A stretch of DNA of 64,000 bases from Sphingomonas albertensis. GTDB lineage: Bacteria > Pseudomonadota > Alphaproteobacteria > Sphingomonadales > Sphingomonadaceae. Numbering within the stretch: the first letter of the stretch is position 1; every line of letters begins with the position of its first letter. Under the pieces are notes generated by a model, which saw only the letters and a list, made by a program, of their open reading frames with translations, ran no database searches and was not told the DNA's origin. The translations under genes were made by a program, and so were the position numbers. Below, in pieces: positions 1 through 8,776 of this stretch. The stretch is from positions 62,001-126,000 of the forward strand of contig NZ_JACONT010000002.1 in assembly GCF_014358075.1 (NCBI RefSeq), written 5' to 3'.

Positions 1-9
1 CCGCCCCCC

Positions 10-92
10 CGTCATCCTGACGAAAGTCAGGACCCAATGTAATGGAACGCAGCCCTGCTTTGCTCTGGGTCCTGACTTTCGTCAGGATGACG
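10..92. repeat. Long palindromic repeat (HPDESQDPG-type)
   Basis: Two 27-base arms (10-36 and 66-92) are perfect reverse complements around a 29-base loop. The same arm sequence recurs at 3824 and, slightly diverged, at 22472, so this is a dispersed family. It would form a strong hairpin and may end a transcript entering from the left. No gene is visible in 1-177; after the repeat there is only a T-rich stretch (112-123) and the presumed promoter of the next gene. Confidence 0.85.
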
Positions 93-149
93 TAGGCGGG
101 CGCGCGCCTTTTTAACTTTTTTGTCATCTACGGATTCCGCATTGCAGCA

Positions 150-169
150 TAAGTAAACGCCATTACTTA
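150..169. promoter_or_regulatory. Candidate MarR operator
   Basis: TAAGTAA (150-156) and TTACTTA (163-169) form a perfect 7-base inverted repeat with a 6-base spacer, ending 8 bases before the start codon of the MarR gene. MarR-family repressors commonly bind such AT-rich palindromes over their own promoter. That this is the operator is inferred from position and symmetry. Confidence 0.5.
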
Positions 170-177
170 GCACGCTA

Positions 178-630
178 ATGACTTCCTCCCGTGCCGCTCT
201 CGAATCCTCCTACGCCCGCACCCTGCTGCCGCTCGCCCGTCTGTGGCGTCAGGCAGCGGATCGGGCGCTCAGCGACATGTGCGTGTCCGCATCGTCGGGA
301 TGGGCGCTGGTCCAGGTCGGCCGGCTCGGCGACGACGTGCGCCAGACCGATCTCGCCACCCAGCTCGACGTGACGCAGGCCTCGCTCGTCCGCTCGATCG
401 ACCAGATGACCGCCGCCGGCCTCGTCGAGCGCCGCCGCGATCCGGCCGATGCGCGTGTCAGCCGGATCCGCCTGACCGAGCGCGGCCGCACGCTCGTCAC
501 CACGATCGAGGCGAAGTTCACCACCCTGCGCCACGAAATGCTCGAAGGCGTCACCGACGACGACCTCGCCACCGCCCTGCGCGTGGCGGAGCAACTCGGC
601 GCGCGGTTCATGGCGGATCGCGCGCGATGA
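178..630 (+). CDS. MarR family transcriptional regulator
   Basis: A 150-residue protein of the usual MarR length, acting as a dimeric winged-helix DNA-binding protein in the cytoplasm. The recognition-helix region (about residues 66-82, TQASLVRSIDQMTAAGL) and the wing (about 84-102, RRDPADARVSRIRLTERG) are classic MarR sequence. The start is the ATG right after a 20-base palindrome that may be its own operator. The FUSC exporter gene begins 10 bases after its stop, so it very probably represses the efflux operon downstream and itself. MarR proteins next to FUSC/HlyD operons often respond to phenolic acids; the ligand here is not known. Confidence 0.93.
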   Translation: MTSSRAALESSYARTLLPLARLWRQAADRALSDMCVSASSGWALVQVGRLGDDVRQTDLATQLDVTQASLVRSIDQMTAAGLVERRRDPADARVSRIRLTERGRTLVTTIEAKFTTLRHEMLEGVTDDDLATALRVAEQLGARFMADRAR

Positions 631-640
631 GCCCGACCCG

Positions 641-2695
641 ATGATCCTCGCCCGGTTCGGCGCGAAGGAAGCGCTCTTCTCGGTCAAATGCCTGATCGCC
701 GCGTTCCTCGCCTACTACATCGCGCTCAGGATCGGCCTGACGCGCCCCTATTGGGCGGTGACGACATCCTATATCGTCGCGCAACCGCTGGCCGGCGCGG
801 TGCTGTCGAAGGCGGTGTTCCGCGTCGCGGGCACGGTGCTCGGCGCGATCGCCGCTGTCGTGCTGGTGCCGAACCTCGTCAACGCGCCCGAACTGCTGTC
901 GCTGGGTCTCGCGCTCTGGCTCGGCGTGTGCCTGTACATCTCGCTGCTGGACAGGACGCCGCGCGCGTACGTGTTCCTGCTGGCCGGCTATACCGCGAGC
1001 ATCATCGGCTTCCCGTCGGTGGCGGCACCGGGCGCGATCTTCACGACCGCGGCGTTGCGCGTGCAGGAGATCACGATCGGGATCCTCTGCGGCAGCCTGA
1101 TCCACGGCTTCGTCTTCCCGCAGACGGTGACCGCGGCGCTGCTCGGACGGATCGACGCGATCCTGGCGGACGCCGAACGCTGGTCGCGCGATTCGCTCGC
1201 CGGTGCCTCCGATGCCAAGCTCGACCGCGACCGGCGGCGGCTCGCGCTCGACATCAACGAGCTGCATCAGCTTTCCATCCACCTGCCGTTCGACACCGCG
1301 CGGCTTCTTCCCCGCGTGCGGACGCTGCGTGCGCTCCAGGCGGAACTGTCGATGCTGTTGCCGCTGGCGAGCGCGGTAGACGACCGGATCGTCGAGCTGA
1401 CCCGCGGCGCCGATGCCCCCCGCCCCGAGGCGCTCGCGCTGATCGAGGACGTGCGCGAATGGCTCCGCGATCCACCCGCAGTCGAGCGACGGGGCGCGAC
1501 CGCCGATGCGCTGATCGCCCGCGCAAAGGCACTCGAGCCGCCGGTCGGCACCACGCTTATCTGGCGCGACGCGCTTCGCCTGAGCCTGCTCGCGCGCCTC
1601 GGCGAACTGGTCGACGCGCACCGCAACGCGCGCGACCTGCGCGATCAGATGCGCTCGCCGTCGCGAACCGCGATCACCCCGGCGGTCGCTCGGTTGCTGG
1701 CCCGGACGGCCCGCCGACCGCTCCACCGCGATCGCGGCATCGCGCTGCGGGCGGCGGCGGGTACCGTCACGACGATCCTGCTCGGGTGCGCGTTCTGGAT
1801 CGGCACCGGCTGGAGCGACGGCGCGGGCGCGGTGCTGATCGCGGGCGTGTGCTGCGCGCTGTTCGGCAACAGCGACGATCCCGCACCAGCGATCATGGCG
1901 TTCTTCTATGGCACGATCATCGGCCTCGTCGTCTCTGCCGTGTACGCCTTCACGATCCTGCCGCGCGTGACCGATTTCGTGACGCTGGCTGCGGTACTCG
2001 CGCCGCCGATGCTGATCGGAGGCGTGTTCCTCGCGCGCCCGTCGACCTTGCTGGTGACTCTCGGCGCCCTGCTCGGCGGGCTCAACACGGTCGGGCTGAA
2101 CGACCGCTATGGCGGCGGCTTCGACGCGTTCCTCAACGGCGGCATCTCGCAGCTGGTGGGCACGTTGTTCGCGGTCGTCACCGTCGGCCTGTTCCAGACG
2201 ATCGGCGCGGACACCAGCGCGCGGCGGCTGATCCGCGCGGGCTGGCGCGAGCTGGCAAACCGCAGCGATTCGCCCGGCCGCCCCGACGCGGCGGGCTGGA
2301 TCGCGCGGATGCTCGACCGGATCGGCCTGCTCGCACCCAGACTCGCAGCGCAAGGCGAGGATCCGGGCAAGCCGCTGCTCGATGCGTTGACCGATCTGCG
2401 CGTCGGCGTCTCGGTCGGCGAACTGCGACAGATGCGGCTGGACGGCACGGCCGACGAGGCGATGATGATCACGCCCGTGCTGCGCGGCATCGGCGCGCAT
2501 TACCGCGCGCTGCGTCCCAATCAGCCTGCACCGCCCGAACCCGACCTGCTTGCCGGTATCGATGCGGCGATGACCGGGTTCGCCACGAGCACGCCTGATC
2601 GGCACCGCATCGGCGTGCTAGCGCTGACCTCGCTGCGCCGTAACCTGTTCCCGCAAGCGCCAGCCTATGGGTACGTGTCCGGAGTGGCGGCATGA
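641..2695 (+). CDS. FUSC family inner-membrane exporter (AaeB-like)
   Basis: A 684-residue polytopic membrane protein with two hydrophobic bundles, about residues 10-160 and 360-520, separated by a long soluble segment and followed by a soluble C-terminus. This is the layout of FUSC/AaeB proteins, which export aromatic carboxylic acids with a HlyD-type adaptor. The next genes, a DUF1656 protein and a HlyD adaptor, correspond to AaeX and AaeA of Escherichia coli, which supports the assignment. The stop overlaps the next start by four bases (ATGA). The substrate cannot be read from sequence. Export of p-hydroxybenzoate-like compounds is inferred from the family only. Confidence 0.9.
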   Translation: MILARFGAKEALFSVKCLIAAFLAYYIALRIGLTRPYWAVTTSYIVAQPLAGAVLSKAVFRVAGTVLGAIAAVVLVPNLVNAPELLSLGLALWLGVCLYISLLDRTPRAYVFLLAGYTASIIGFPSVAAPGAIFTTAALRVQEITIGILCGSLIHGFVFPQTVTAALLGRIDAILADAERWSRDSLAGASDAKLDRDRRRLALDINELHQLSIHLPFDTARLLPRVRTLRALQAELSMLLPLASAVDDRIVELTRGADAPRPEALALIEDVREWLRDPPAVERRGATADALIARAKALEPPVGTTLIWRDALRLSLLARLGELVDAHRNARDLRDQMRSPSRTAITPAVARLLARTARRPLHRDRGIALRAAAGTVTTILLGCAFWIGTGWSDGAGAVLIAGVCCALFGNSDDPAPAIMAFFYGTIIGLVVSAVYAFTILPRVTDFVTLAAVLAPPMLIGGVFLARPSTLLVTLGALLGGLNTVGLNDRYGGGFDAFLNGGISQLVGTLFAVVTVGLFQTIGADTSARRLIRAGWRELANRSDSPGRPDAAGWIARMLDRIGLLAPRLAAQGEDPGKPLLDALTDLRVGVSVGELRQMRLDGTADEAMMITPVLRGIGAHYRALRPNQPAPPEPDLLAGIDAAMTGFATSTPDRHRIGVLALTSLRRNLFPQAPAYGYVSGVAA

Positions 2696-2898
2696 CCGGC
2701 GAGATCTCGATCGGCGGCGTATACCTGCCGAGCATACTGCTGCTCGCGGTCGCCGCCGTGCTTCTCACCGGCATCGCCACGCGGCTGCTCGCGTTCGCCG
2801 GTGCCTACCGCCTGGTGACGTATCGGCCGCTCGTCGACCTCGCACTGTTCTTCCTCATCCTCGGGCTGCTTGCCCTGCTCACCGGACCTTCCGCATGA
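2692..2898 (+). CDS. DUF1656 small membrane protein (AaeX-like)
   Basis: A 68-residue protein with two predicted membrane helices (about residues 10-30 and 46-63). Size, topology and position between an FUSC pump and a HlyD adaptor fit DUF1656/AaeX. It overlaps both neighbours by ATGA, so it is translationally coupled to them. The molecular role of this family is not established; it is usually assumed to be an accessory part of the FUSC exporter. Confidence 0.88.
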   Translation: MTGEISIGGVYLPSILLLAVAAVLLTGIATRLLAFAGAYRLVTYRPLVDLALFFLILGLLALLTGPSA

Positions 2899-3794
2899 AC
2901 CCCCGCCTCAAGTCCCTGCTCGCCCCGCTTGGCCGCTCCGCCGTCACGATCGTCATCGTCGCGCTCGCGGTGCTGGTCGCGCTGTGGCTGTGGAAGCGGT
3001 ACGAGACCGATCCGTGGACGCGCGACGGGCATATCCGCGCCGATATCGTCCGCGTGACGCCAGACGTCGCGGGCCTCGTCACGCAGGTCGCGGTGCACGA
3101 CAACCAGGCGGTGAAGCCCGGCGACGTGCTGTTCGTGGTCGATCGCCCGCGCTTCCAGCTGACGCTGGCGCAGTCCGATGCATCGATCGCGAGCGCACGC
3201 GCGACGCTGTTGCAGGCGCGCCGCGAAGCGCAGCGGGATCTGGCGCTCGGCGATCTGGTCGCGAAGGAGACGCACGAGCAGAACGTCGCGCGCGTCGCCA
3301 CAGCGTCCGCCGCACTCGCCCAGGCGCAGAGCGCACGCTCCACCGCGGCGCTAAACCTCGCGCGGACGACGGTACGCGCGACGGTGCACGGGATCGTCAC
3401 CAACCTCGATCTCCACCCCGGCGACTATATCGCGACCGGAACGCAAGCGATGGCGCTCGTCGACACCGACTCGCTACGCGTCGAGGGCTATTTCGAGGAA
3501 ACCAAGCTCGGCAGCATTCATCTCGGCGACCCGGTGATCGTCCACCTGATGGGCGAGCCACAAGCGCTGCACGGCCGCGTCGACAGCATCGCCGCGGGGA
3601 TCAACGACAGCGAGCGGACGAACACGACGAACCTGCTGCCCAACGTCAACCCGACCTTCAATTGGGTGCGGCTGGCGCAGCGTATTCCGGTGCGGGTCAA
3701 GCTGACCAGCGTGCCGAAAGGGACGCAGCTGATCGTGGGCCGCACCGCAACGGTGACGGTCCAGCCCCGCGTTGCACCGGGGACGACGTCGTGA
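2895..3794 (+). CDS. HlyD family periplasmic adaptor (AaeA-like)
   Basis: A 299-residue membrane fusion protein. It has an N-terminal anchor helix (about 15-33), a split biotinyl-lipoyl-like domain (residues 55-80, VAGLVTQVAVHDNQAVKPGD, and about 155-180), an alanine-rich coiled-coil hairpin between them (about 90-150), and a beta-barrel segment. The start is the ATG inside the ATGA overlap with the DUF1656 gene. It would link the inner-membrane pump to the outer-membrane factor encoded just downstream. It resembles the AaeA/EmrA branch. Since both an FUSC and an EmrB-like pump lie in the same operon, it might serve either. Confidence 0.92.
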   Translation: MNPRLKSLLAPLGRSAVTIVIVALAVLVALWLWKRYETDPWTRDGHIRADIVRVTPDVAGLVTQVAVHDNQAVKPGDVLFVVDRPRFQLTLAQSDASIASARATLLQARREAQRDLALGDLVAKETHEQNVARVATASAALAQAQSARSTAALNLARTTVRATVHGIVTNLDLHPGDYIATGTQAMALVDTDSLRVEGYFEETKLGSIHLGDPVIVHLMGEPQALHGRVDSIAAGINDSERTNTTNLLPNVNPTFNWVRLAQRIPVRVKLTSVPKGTQLIVGRTATVTVQPRVAPGTTS

Positions 3795-5332
3795 TGCTCC
3801 CCATCATCCGCCCCACCCTCTTCCGTCATCCTGACGAAAGTCAGGACCCAGGGTTACAAGCGATGTCCTGCGTGGCTCTGGATCCTGACTTTCGTCAGGA
3901 TGACGGAGTTGGGCAACGCGAGCGTAAAGGTCGCCGCGGTATCGCCGCGAGTATCCTCGCCCTCGCCCTCGCCGCGTGCACCACCGCCGGCCCGAACTAC
4001 GCGCTCCCCGCGTCCGCCGTCGTCAACCGCCCCTCCGCCCAGGGCGCGTTCGACAGCGGCCACGAGAAGGCGTTCGCCGACACCCCCCTCCCCGACCATT
4101 GGTGGCAACTCTACGGCGACCCCCGCCTCGACGCGTTCGTCACCGAAGCGCTCGCCGCCAACACCGATCTGCGCGCCGCCGATGCGAACCTGCGCCGGGC
4201 CGACGCGGTCGTCGCCGAAGTCGCAGCTGGCCGCACGCTGTCGACCGTCCTCGGCGGCGGCACCTCGCTCGACCGCCCGTACACGACCGGCGGCAACCTT
4301 CCCGGCACGCTCGACTACAACCTCGGCATCACGCTAGCCTATCCGCTCGACCTGTCGGGCCGGATCCGCCGCGCGATCGAGGCGGCCCAAGGCGATGCCA
4401 AGGCCGTCGCCGCCGCGCGCGACAACGTCCGCGTGACCGTCGCCGCGGAGACCGCGCGCAGCTACGCCACCGCCTGCACCGCCAACATGGTGCTAGCCGC
4501 GAACAACCGCATCCTCGCGCTGCAACGCCAGACGCTGAACGTGACGCAGCGCCTGCAACGCGGCGGCCGCGGCACTGCGTTCGACGTGACGCGCGCGAGG
4601 ACCGCGGTCGACCAGAGCGAAGCGCTGATCCCGTCGCAGGTCGCGACACGCACCGCCGCGCTCTACCGTCTTGCCACGCTGATGGGCCGCACGCCCGCCG
4701 ACTATCCCAAGGACGTCGCGACCTGTGCGAAGCCACCCGCGCTCACCCGCCCGCTGCCGATCGGCGACGGGACCGCGTTGATCCTGCGCCGCCCCGATAT
4801 CCGCCAGGCCGAACGCACGCTTGCCGCCGCGACCGCGCGGATCGGCGTAGCGACCGCCAACCTCTATCCGCAGGTCAGCCTCGGCGGCTCGGCCGGGTTC
4901 ACCGGCCCCGTCTCGTCACTCGGCTCGACCAACGCATTCCATCTCGGGCTTGGGCCGCTGATCAGCTGGAGCTTCCCCAACCGCCCGGTCATCCGCGCGC
5001 AGATCGCGCAAGCCGGTGCCAGCGCGGATCAGGCACTGGCGCAGTTCGATTCGACTACACTCGAGGCGCTCCGCCAGACCGAGACCGCGCTCTCCGCCTA
5101 TGCGCGCGAAGGCGACCGCAACGCAGCCCTGCGCCGCGCCCAGTCCAGCGCCGCGCGCGCCGCGGACCAAGCCGGCACGCTCTACCGCTTCGGCCGCACC
5201 GACTTCCTCTCGCTGCTGACCGCACAGGCCGCGCTGACCACCGCGCAGGCCAACCTCGCCACGTCCGACGCGCTGTTGGTCGATCGCCAGGTCGACGTCT
5301 TCAAGGCGCTCGGCGGGGGGTGGCAGGCATGA
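3794..5332 (+). CDS. Outer-membrane efflux lipoprotein (NodT/OprM family)
   Basis: A TolC-like outer-membrane channel of 512 residues if started at the ATG at 3794, which directly follows the adaptor stop. A lipoprotein signal ending in the lipobox LAAC is clear, but its Cys is residue 62. The preceding 49 residues are encoded largely by a dispersed palindromic repeat (3823-3907). Between the repeat and the hydrophobic segment there is no ATG, GTG or TTG in frame, so translation seems to start before or inside the repeat; the other in-frame ATG is at 3863. The rest shows two outer-membrane efflux repeats (e.g. LRRPDIRQAERTLAAATARI). The stop overlaps the MFS gene by ATGA. It should complete the tripartite exporter. 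Confidence 0.85.
   Translation: MLPIIRPTLFRHPDESQDPGLQAMSCVALDPDFRQDDGVGQRERKGRRGIAASILALALAACTTAGPNYALPASAVVNRPSAQGAFDSGHEKAFADTPLPDHWWQLYGDPRLDAFVTEALAANTDLRAADANLRRADAVVAEVAAGRTLSTVLGGGTSLDRPYTTGGNLPGTLDYNLGITLAYPLDLSGRIRRAIEAAQGDAKAVAAARDNVRVTVAAETARSYATACTANMVLAANNRILALQRQTLNVTQRLQRGGRGTAFDVTRARTAVDQSEALIPSQVATRTAALYRLATLMGRTPADYPKDVATCAKPPALTRPLPIGDGTALILRRPDIRQAERTLAAATARIGVATANLYPQVSLGGSAGFTGPVSSLGSTNAFHLGLGPLISWSFPNRPVIRAQIAQAGASADQALAQFDSTTLEALRQTETALSAYAREGDRNAALRRAQSSAARAADQAGTLYRFGRTDFLSLLTAQAALTTAQANLATSDALLVDRQVDVFKALGGGWQA
3823..3907. repeat. Palindromic repeat inside the 5' end of an efflux gene
   Basis: Arms at about 3824-3851 and 3879-3906 are reverse complements with one mismatch and match the arms of the repeat at 10-92. 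Here the element is read as protein (HPDESQDPG then DPDFRQDDG) in the first 40 codons of the outer-membrane factor gene. Confidence 0.85.
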
Positions 5333-6828
5333 GGCTCCGACGGCGCGGGCTCGCCTCGATCAACAGCGAGATCCGCGACGGCATCATGCCCGCCGCCGAC
5401 ACCATCGCGCGCGTCGCCAAGGACCCCGACGCGTTGCCGCACACGCCGAGCAACTACCGCGTCACCGCGCTGATCATCGCCTGCGCGCTGTTCATGGAGC
5501 AGATGGACTCGACCGTGCTCGCGACCGCGCTGCCGACGATGGCGCGCGATTTCGGCGTCCCCGCGACCAGCATGAGTTCGGCGCTGACCTCATACCTGCT
5601 GGCGCTCGCGATCTTCATCCCCGCTAGCGGGCGCCTCGCGGACCGGTTCGGATCGCGCACGATCTTCCGCGCGGCGATCCTCATTTTCGTCGGCGGATCG
5701 ATGCTGTGCGGCCAGGCGACCAGCCTGCCGTTCATGATGTTCGCGCGCTTCCTGCAAGGGCTCGGCGGCGCGATGATGATCCCGATCGGCCGCCTCGTCC
5801 TGCTCCGCAGCGTCGCCAAGGAGGATATGGTCCAGGCGATGTCGTGGCTGATCATGCCCGCGCTGATCGGTCCGATCCTGGGTCCCCCGGTCGGCGGCGC
5901 GATCGTCACCTATCTCGACTGGCGCTGGATCTTCTACTTCAACGTGCCGATCGGCCTGCTCGGGGTGGTGCTGGTGACGCGCTTCATCGGCGAGGTGCGC
6001 GAGGACAAGCCGGCGCGCTTCGACGTGCCCGGCTTCATCCTGTCGGGCGTGTCGCTCGGCTGCCTGTTGTTCGGGTTCGAGATGACCAGCCGCACCGGCG
6101 AACTGTCGCGTGCCGTCGTGCTGATCGCGGTCGGGCTGGTCGCGGGTGTGGCCTACATCCGCCACGCAAAACACCGCAGCGACCCGATCCTCGATTTGTC
6201 GCTGATGCGCATCCCCACCTTCCGCCTGTCGGTGATCGGCGGATCGCTGACGCGCATCACGCAGGGCGCGCAGCCGTTCCTGCTGCCGATGATGCTCCAG
6301 CTTGGGTTCGGGATGACCGCGGCGGCGAGCGGTGCGATCACGATCGCCGGCGCGATCGGCTCGTTGATGATGAAAAGCCTCGCGCCGCGCGTGCTCAGGC
6401 GCTTCGGGTTCCGCAACAGCCTGATCGTCGGCGGACTCTGCGCGAGTTCGGGCTACGCGGTCGCCGGACTGTTCCGCCCCGACTGGCCGATCCCCGTCAT
6501 CTTCGCCGTGCTGATGATCTCGGGGTTCTTCATGTCGTTCCAGTTCTCGGCGTACAACACGATCGCGTATGACGAGATCCCGTCGTCGCGGATGAGCAGC
6601 GCGACCAGCTTTTACGCGACGTTCCAGCAACTGATGCTGTCGCTCGGGATCTGCGTCGGCGCGGCGTCGCTGCATGTCGGGATGCTGGGGACGGGCGCGA
6701 CCCGGCCAGCGCTGACGGACTTCACGCTGGCGTTCCTGGTGGTGACCGCAGTGTCCGCCTCAGCGACGATCTGGAACCGCCGGTTCGCGGTGGATGCCGG
6801 GTCGCAGCTGAGCGGGCACCGGGCGTAG
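5329..6828 (+). CDS. MFS transporter, DHA2 (EmrB/QacA-like) family
   Basis: A 499-residue, 14-helix type drug:proton antiporter. The first helix carries a DHA2-style motif (MEQMDSTVLATALPTMARDFG region, about residues 57-77), followed by motif A (GRLADRFGSRTIF, about 103-115) and the motif C region (about 178-195, PALIGPILGPPVGG). The start is the ATG overlapping the preceding stop (ATGA); the Met 20 codons later is an alternative. It is the last gene of the efflux operon. EmrB proteins normally work with a HlyD adaptor and a TolC-like channel, both encoded just upstream. No further gene follows on this strand; a nested inverted repeat lies after the stop. Confidence 0.92.
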   Translation: MRLRRRGLASINSEIRDGIMPAADTIARVAKDPDALPHTPSNYRVTALIIACALFMEQMDSTVLATALPTMARDFGVPATSMSSALTSYLLALAIFIPASGRLADRFGSRTIFRAAILIFVGGSMLCGQATSLPFMMFARFLQGLGGAMMIPIGRLVLLRSVAKEDMVQAMSWLIMPALIGPILGPPVGGAIVTYLDWRWIFYFNVPIGLLGVVLVTRFIGEVREDKPARFDVPGFILSGVSLGCLLFGFEMTSRTGELSRAVVLIAVGLVAGVAYIRHAKHRSDPILDLSLMRIPTFRLSVIGGSLTRITQGAQPFLLPMMLQLGFGMTAAASGAITIAGAIGSLMMKSLAPRVLRRFGFRNSLIVGGLCASSGYAVAGLFRPDWPIPVIFAVLMISGFFMSFQFSAYNTIAYDEIPSSRMSSATSFYATFQQLMLSLGICVGAASLHVGMLGTGATRPALTDFTLAFLVVTAVSASATIWNRRFAVDAGSQLSGHRA

Positions 6829-6842
6829 TCAGACGCAACATA

Positions 6843-6954
6843 CTCCCCTCCCTGAAAGGGAGGGGTTAGGGGTGGGTAGGCCAGCTCGCGACGCAACCGA
6901 TCGGCGATACGGAACCCGACCCACCCCCGGCCCCTCCCTTTCAGGGAGGGGGGA
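6843..6954. repeat. Nested inverted repeats between convergent genes
   Basis: Two 21-base hairpins (6845-6865 and 6931-6951), each with a 9-base stem of C/T-rich sequence and a three-base loop, lie at the ends of a larger inverted repeat (about 6843-6879 against 6918-6954). They sit between the convergent stops of the MFS and opgH genes. They could act as a bidirectional terminator, or be another dispersed palindrome family. Confidence 0.7.
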
Positions 6955-6967
6955 AGAACGGTCGGCG

Positions 6968-8776
6968 CTAGACCTGCGTTGCCGGCAGCGAAGGCCGCGA
7001 GAGGACGGACACATGCTCGCCGGGTTCGACGAACATCCCATGCGACTCCGCCCACTTCCCCGCCTTCTCGCTCGCCGTCAGCATTGTCAGGAACGGGCTC
7101 AGCAACAGCCCCAAGGTCACCGGCGTAAGCCACGCCGCGGTGATCGGCGCGAACGGCGTCACCAGCAACAGCGCCACCCCCACCCCGACATGCCAGCGAT
7201 AGCGCGGCATCACATCCGCCAGCGACAACTCATGCGCATCGCGGTTTTGCGGTGCCCAGCCCGACTTCCGCCCCATCAATATCCCGGCGAGGTCAATCGT
7301 CTGCGTCAGCGCGATCACCGGCGCGGACAGCATCGAGAACGGCACGTCGATCAGCACCGACCGCACGATCCCGCGCCGCCCGCCGAACCCCTCGCGACGC
7401 TCCGCATTCGAGAACGCCCAGATCACGCTCAGCAGCTTAGGCCCGAACAACAGCAGCAGTGTGACCACCAGCACCTGTAGCGAGGTCTGCGCCTCGACGA
7501 TGTTGCGCTCGCCGATCAGCGCCTGCACCACGCTCGTCGCGATCATCAGCAGCCACACCGGCGAGGTGATGAACGCCGACGCACCCATCAGCAATTGCAG
7601 CCGGCTGACCCAGTGGAACCCCGACGAGGTCAGCAAGCTCAGATGCTGGATATTCCCCTGCGCCCAGCGCCGATCGCGCACCGCCGCGTCGATCAGCGTC
7701 GGCGGATATTCCTCGAACGTCTCCTCGGTCATCAGCATGTGCACGCGCCAGCCGCGCCGCCGGAGCAGCGCCGCCTCGACCATGTCGTGACTCATGATGA
7801 CGCCGCCGAACGGCGCGCGGCCGGGCAGGTCGGGCAAGCCGCAACTGGCCGCGAACGCCTCGATCCGGATCATCGCGTTGTGGCCCCAGAAGGTCGCCTC
7901 GGAGCCCGACCACCAGACTAGCCCCGCAGTCGAGATCGGACCGTACAACCGACTCGCGAACTGCATCCAGCGCTGGAAGAACGTCACGCCATTGATCACC
8001 GCGGGCACGGTCTGGAGCAGCGCCACCGCCGGCCGGCGTTCGAGCACCTGCGCCATGCCGATGATCGTGTTGCCGCCCATCAGGCTGTCCGCGTCGAGCA
8101 TCAGCATGTAGCGATAGCCGCCGCCGAACCGCCGGATCCACTCGGCGACATTACCCGGCTTGCGGCCGACGTTGACGGTCCGGCGCCGGTAATAGAGCGC
8201 GCAGTCGAGCGTCGGCGCGAGCCTCTGCCACGCGGCCACCTCGGCCGCCTCCGCCGCTTCGCCGGAGTCGCTCAGGATGAAGATATCGAACCGGTCGGCG
8301 ACGCCGCCGGCCGCGATCGCGCGCGCCATCCAGGCGATCCGCTCGAACACCGCGTCGATGTCTTCGTTGTGGACCGGCATCAGGATCGCGGTGCGGCCCT
8401 CGAGCGGTTCGGATTGGCGCGGCGTCGGCACGAAGCCCGGATGGCCGCCGGTCATCAGCAGTACGAAGCCGATCGCCGCGTTCATGAAACCGAACGCGAT
8501 CCACGCGAACAACGGGAAGAACAGCGCCAGCAGCACCGCATCCCACAGGCTCAGCCCGTCGGCGAGCAGCGACTCCTGCACCGCGGACGATGCCGCGGTG
8601 GCGAGCAGCCCGGTCATCAGGATGAGGATGATCCGGCGCGCGAGCATATCGTCGTTCGAAACGACCATGCCCGGCCCCGGCTCGGGCGCGGACCAGGGCG
8701 GCGGCGGCCCGTCGAAACGCTGCGGGAGCATCTCGATCGGCGACTCGCCCGGCATCATGGCGGGAAGGTCGGGCAT
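6968..8776 (-). CDS. mdoH: Glucans biosynthesis glucosyltransferase MdoH/OpgH
   Basis: An inner-membrane family 2 glycosyltransferase of 602 residues that polymerises UDP-glucose into the osmoregulated periplasmic glucan backbone. Membrane helices flank a cytoplasmic catalytic domain with the nucleotide-binding DxD motif (MLMLDADSLMGG). The acceptor and processive motifs follow (e.g. RDRRWAQGNIQHL, a QxxRW-like motif). It is shorter than the Escherichia coli enzyme (about 850 residues) at the N-terminus, as in many alphaproteobacteria. The start is the ATG whose first base is shared with the stop of the upstream gene (TGATG), which couples it to opgG. Confidence 0.93.
   Translation of the reverse strand: MPDLPAMMPGESPIEMLPQRFDGPPPPWSAPEPGPGMVVSNDDMLARRIILILMTGLLATAASSAVQESLLADGLSLWDAVLLALFFPLFAWIAFGFMNAAIGFVLLMTGGHPGFVPTPRQSEPLEGRTAILMPVHNEDIDAVFERIAWMARAIAAGGVADRFDIFILSDSGEAAEAAEVAAWQRLAPTLDCALYYRRRTVNVGRKPGNVAEWIRRFGGGYRYMLMLDADSLMGGNTIIGMAQVLERRPAVALLQTVPAVINGVTFFQRWMQFASRLYGPISTAGLVWWSGSEATFWGHNAMIRIEAFAASCGLPDLPGRAPFGGVIMSHDMVEAALLRRRGWRVHMLMTEETFEEYPPTLIDAAVRDRRWAQGNIQHLSLLTSSGFHWVSRLQLLMGASAFITSPVWLLMIATSVVQALIGERNIVEAQTSLQVLVVTLLLLFGPKLLSVIWAFSNAERREGFGGRRGIVRSVLIDVPFSMLSAPVIALTQTIDLAGILMGRKSGWAPQNRDAHELSLADVMPRYRWHVGVGVALLLVTPFAPITAAWLTPVTLGLLLSPFLTMLTASEKAGKWAESHGMFVEPGEHVSVLSRPSLPATQV

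Noticed and set aside
608..2605. 665-codon minus-strand frame across the FUSC gene
   Set aside because: The plus-strand frame has clear membrane segments and operon overlaps; this one is a shadow.
6843..6954. Possible CRISPR-like or direct repeat array
   Set aside because: Only two inverted hairpins, no regularly spaced direct repeats or spacers, and no cas genes.
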